From: a virus
Direction: 5' to 3' (one strand)
Length of the DNA: 21,702 nucleotides
IMG/VR virus record: IMGVR_UViG_3300044722_000009
Location: 1 to 21,702 of that record
Made by a program: the position numbers and the translations under genes
The notes under the pieces: model-generated
Database searches by the model: none
What the model was told of the DNA's origin: nothing
The model's input: only the letters and a program-made list of their open reading frames with translations
Shown: piece after piece, positions 20,168 to 21,702 of the stretch
Position numbering within the stretch: the first letter of the stretch is position 1
Layout of the letters: each line of letters starts with the position of its first letter

Positions 20168-20548
20168 ATGCCCACCTGTTCACCGATTTACGATCCCGGC
20201 GAGGCGTTCACGGGCCGTGCGACCGGCGCGGCCGTCACCGGCTGCCGGATCCTGACTGTCGCGGCCACGAAGACGGACGGCCAGCCGACGCCGATCAAGC
20301 ACTGCGGCGCCGCCGACAAGCCGATCGGCGTGTCCGCGGCCGACGCGGCGCAGAACGCCACCACCGCCGTCTACCCGCCTGGCATCGTCCTGCCGGTCCT
20401 CGTCGGCGGGACCGGCGCGACCGCCGGTGCCAACGCCGAAGTGATGGCGACCGGCGTCGTGCAGGACCAGGCGTCCGGCACCAAGGTCGGCGTGTTCCTG
20501 ACCACCACGGCTGCCGCGGGGTTCGCCCTCGTCCAGCTCCAGTTCTGA
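20168..20548 (+). CDS. Head decoration or stabilising protein
   Basis: A 126-residue protein between protease and capsid. AGGAG before ATG 20168 gives a normal start. The sequence is all-beta in character, with many Gly, Ala, Thr and Val residues: GRATGAAVTGCRILTVAATK, IGVSAADAAQNATTAVYPPG, VLVGGTGATAGANAEVMATG and GVFLTTTAAAGFALVQLQF. This resembles DUF2190/lambda gpD-like decoration proteins that bind capsid threefold sites. Position and length fit strongly; direct sequence identity to a named family is inferred. Confidence 0.7.
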   Translation: MPTCSPIYDPGEAFTGRATGAAVTGCRILTVAATKTDGQPTPIKHCGAADKPIGVSAADAAQNATTAVYPPGIVLPVLVGGTGATAGANAEVMATGVVQDQASGTKVGVFLTTTAAAGFALVQLQF

Positions 20549-20563
20549 GAGGGCTGAGCGACC

Positions 20564-21544
20564 ATGCCAACCATCCCCGTCGCCGGCCTTCCCGTCGGCA
20601 CCGGCGCGACCGTCAGCAGCGACACCTACACGGTCTCGTACCTGCTGAACAACCCGCGCGTCATCGATCGTCGCCTCGGTGAGGCGGTCGACTTCGATTA
20701 CTTCGCCGACCAGATCCTGCCGAACGTCGGCACGAACGAAAGCGGCGTCATCATCTTCCAGGAGTGGGACCCCCGCTACACGGTCATGGACCGCAAGGCG
20801 GAGGAGCTCGCACCGGATACCGAGGTGCCGCTCGCGTCGGGCTTCGAGGGCGAGCTGAAGATCGTCCGTGCGGTCGTCGACGGCCTCGGCTACTCGGTGA
20901 CCGACGACCAGCGGCGCCGGAACCTGCGGTTCGTCGTCGATCGCAAGGAGCGCGCGCTCGCGCACTCCATCGCCGACAACTTCAACCTGCGGGCGGTCAC
21001 GGCGGTCACCACGGCGATCTCAGCGGCTTCGCGGACATTCGCGGCCACGGACTGGTCGGCGCTCGTCACGGACGGCGCGACCCCGGACCCGCTCGCGGAA
21101 TGGCCGCACTCGACGCTCGCGCAGATCAACGCGCAGCAGCGCATCGACCGGATCCCGTGGCGCTACGACGCCATGATCGCGCACCCGATGGACATCTGGC
21201 GGCTGTCGACCATCTACCTCAAGGACTCGGTCGGCGGCATGACGATCGTCGGCGACCAGCCGACGTTCCAGGTCGACCAGCTGCGGGTCCTCGCGATGAA
21301 GCTCGGCCTGTCGCTGATCATCAGCGACAACACGGCCACGGTGCCGCGCGGCCGGCCGATCCTGTTCTCCCGCGGCAACGTCGGCGGGACGGCATGGGAG
21401 CTTCCGATCACGACCGAGGTCGTGCCGGAGCGCCGCCGTCGCCGCGATGTCGTGCAGTGCACTGGTGCCGCGGCGTACTTCGTCGATAACCCGTACGGGC
21501 TGCTGCAGCTCACCGGGGTCGCGACGGCGGACGGCGGGCCCTGA
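20564..21544 (+). CDS. Major capsid protein
   Basis: A 326-residue protein directly after the decoration gene, with GAGGG 10-15 bases upstream of ATG 20564. It starts SYLLNNPRVIDRRLGEAVDF, then has the polar FQEWDPRYTVMDRKAEELAPD segment, a long helix region VVDRKERALAHSIADNFNLR, and AMIAHPMDIWRLSTIYLKD, which is a common pattern in HK97-fold capsids of the Mu/E-type group. It ends GAAAYFVDNPYGLLQLTGV. No N-terminal delta domain is obvious, consistent with a separate scaffold. The protein forms the T-number shell. Confidence 0.8.
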   Translation: MPTIPVAGLPVGTGATVSSDTYTVSYLLNNPRVIDRRLGEAVDFDYFADQILPNVGTNESGVIIFQEWDPRYTVMDRKAEELAPDTEVPLASGFEGELKIVRAVVDGLGYSVTDDQRRRNLRFVVDRKERALAHSIADNFNLRAVTAVTTAISAASRTFAATDWSALVTDGATPDPLAEWPHSTLAQINAQQRIDRIPWRYDAMIAHPMDIWRLSTIYLKDSVGGMTIVGDQPTFQVDQLRVLAMKLGLSLIISDNTATVPRGRPILFSRGNVGGTAWELPITTEVVPERRRRRDVVQCTGAAAYFVDNPYGLLQLTGVATADGGP

Positions 21545-21546
21545 TC

Positions 21547-21702
21547 GTGAGTCCGCTCGTTCAGGTGATCGGCGTCGGGGCGCTCCTGCGTCCCGAGGGC
21601 GACGATCGCTACCGGCCGTACGCGCACGGCGACCGGGTTGCTGTTTCCGAACAGGACGCGGTGGCTCTCGTGGCGCAGGGTGGCGTGGCGGTCGTCGACG
21701 AC
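21547..21702 (+). CDS. Hypothetical head-region protein, 3' truncated by the window
   Basis: GTG 21547 follows the capsid stop by two bases and the frame stays open to the window end (52 codons seen). It begins MSPLVQVIGVGALLRPEGDDRYRPYAHGDRVAVSEQDAVALVAQGG. A short post-capsid gene with such a HGDRVAVSEQDA.ALVAQG pattern resembles small head proteins of phages, in which the chain ends after about 60-80 residues. With the end missing, the function cannot be stated. Confidence 0.55.
   Translation, partial: MSPLVQVIGVGALLRPEGDDRYRPYAHGDRVAVSEQDAVALVAQGGVAVVDD

Noticed and set aside
18904-20175. 423-codon minus-strand frame opposite the protease gene
   Set aside because: Shadow of the protease/scaffold gene: composition is arginine- and glycine-rich, with no start signal or domain.

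Overview
The window is part of a tailed-phage or prophage genome from a very GC-rich actinobacterial-type host. Genes are packed on the + strand, usually joined by ATGA, GTGA or TGATG stop/start overlaps, and there is one minus-strand cargo gene. Two things hint at Thermoleophilia (Solirubrobacterales-like): the secreted cargo protein resembles my recollection of exported proteins common in that class, and the phage carries an actinobacterial-type integration host factor. This host assignment is inference. No tRNA, rRNA, CRISPR array, integrase, lysis or tail gene is visible, and both ends of the window cut genes.

Region 1 (1-4236): end of a pentapeptide-repeat protein, a coiled-coil protein, a 70-residue protein, a large fusion of an SF2/SNF2-type helicase with a beta-class DNA methyltransferase, and a SEC-C zinc protein. 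Region 2 (4261-8820): a promoter followed by a long operon of small genes: a two-helix membrane protein, an mIHF-like nucleoid protein, helix-turn-helix and zinc-ribbon proteins, a YkgJ-type cysteine-cluster protein and several unknowns. Region 3 (8801-10775): a well-formed TPP (thiamine pyrophosphate) riboswitch with its own likely promoter, a 12-codon leader ORF and a DNA-binding protein with two HNH-associated repeats; then a second transcription unit with a palindromic promoter, a leaderless mini-ORF and a ParB-like protein. Region 4 (10776-11038): a promoter that reads straight into a strong terminator (likely a ~70-nt small RNA), a cluster of DNA dyads and another promoter. Region 5 (11039-12945): small genes including a probable small terminase and a ribbon-helix-helix regulator with 9-bp iterons over its promoter. 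Region 6 (12942-21702): large terminase, a minus-strand secreted protein, a DUF5662-like protein, a portal/Mu gpF-like fusion, small linker ORFs, a Mu I-like protease with an internal scaffold start, decoration protein, major capsid protein and a partial gene.

Several transcription units share a core promoter: a -10 of TACCTT or another TANNNT, often extended as TGC-TACCTT, then a TGGTCGC-like discriminator, with the start codon or presumed +1 six to eight bases after the -10. Many of these genes therefore probably have leaderless mRNAs. The most striking element is the TPP riboswitch, a sensor of host vitamin B1 status, which here precedes a putative phage DNA-binding protein and no thiamine gene.
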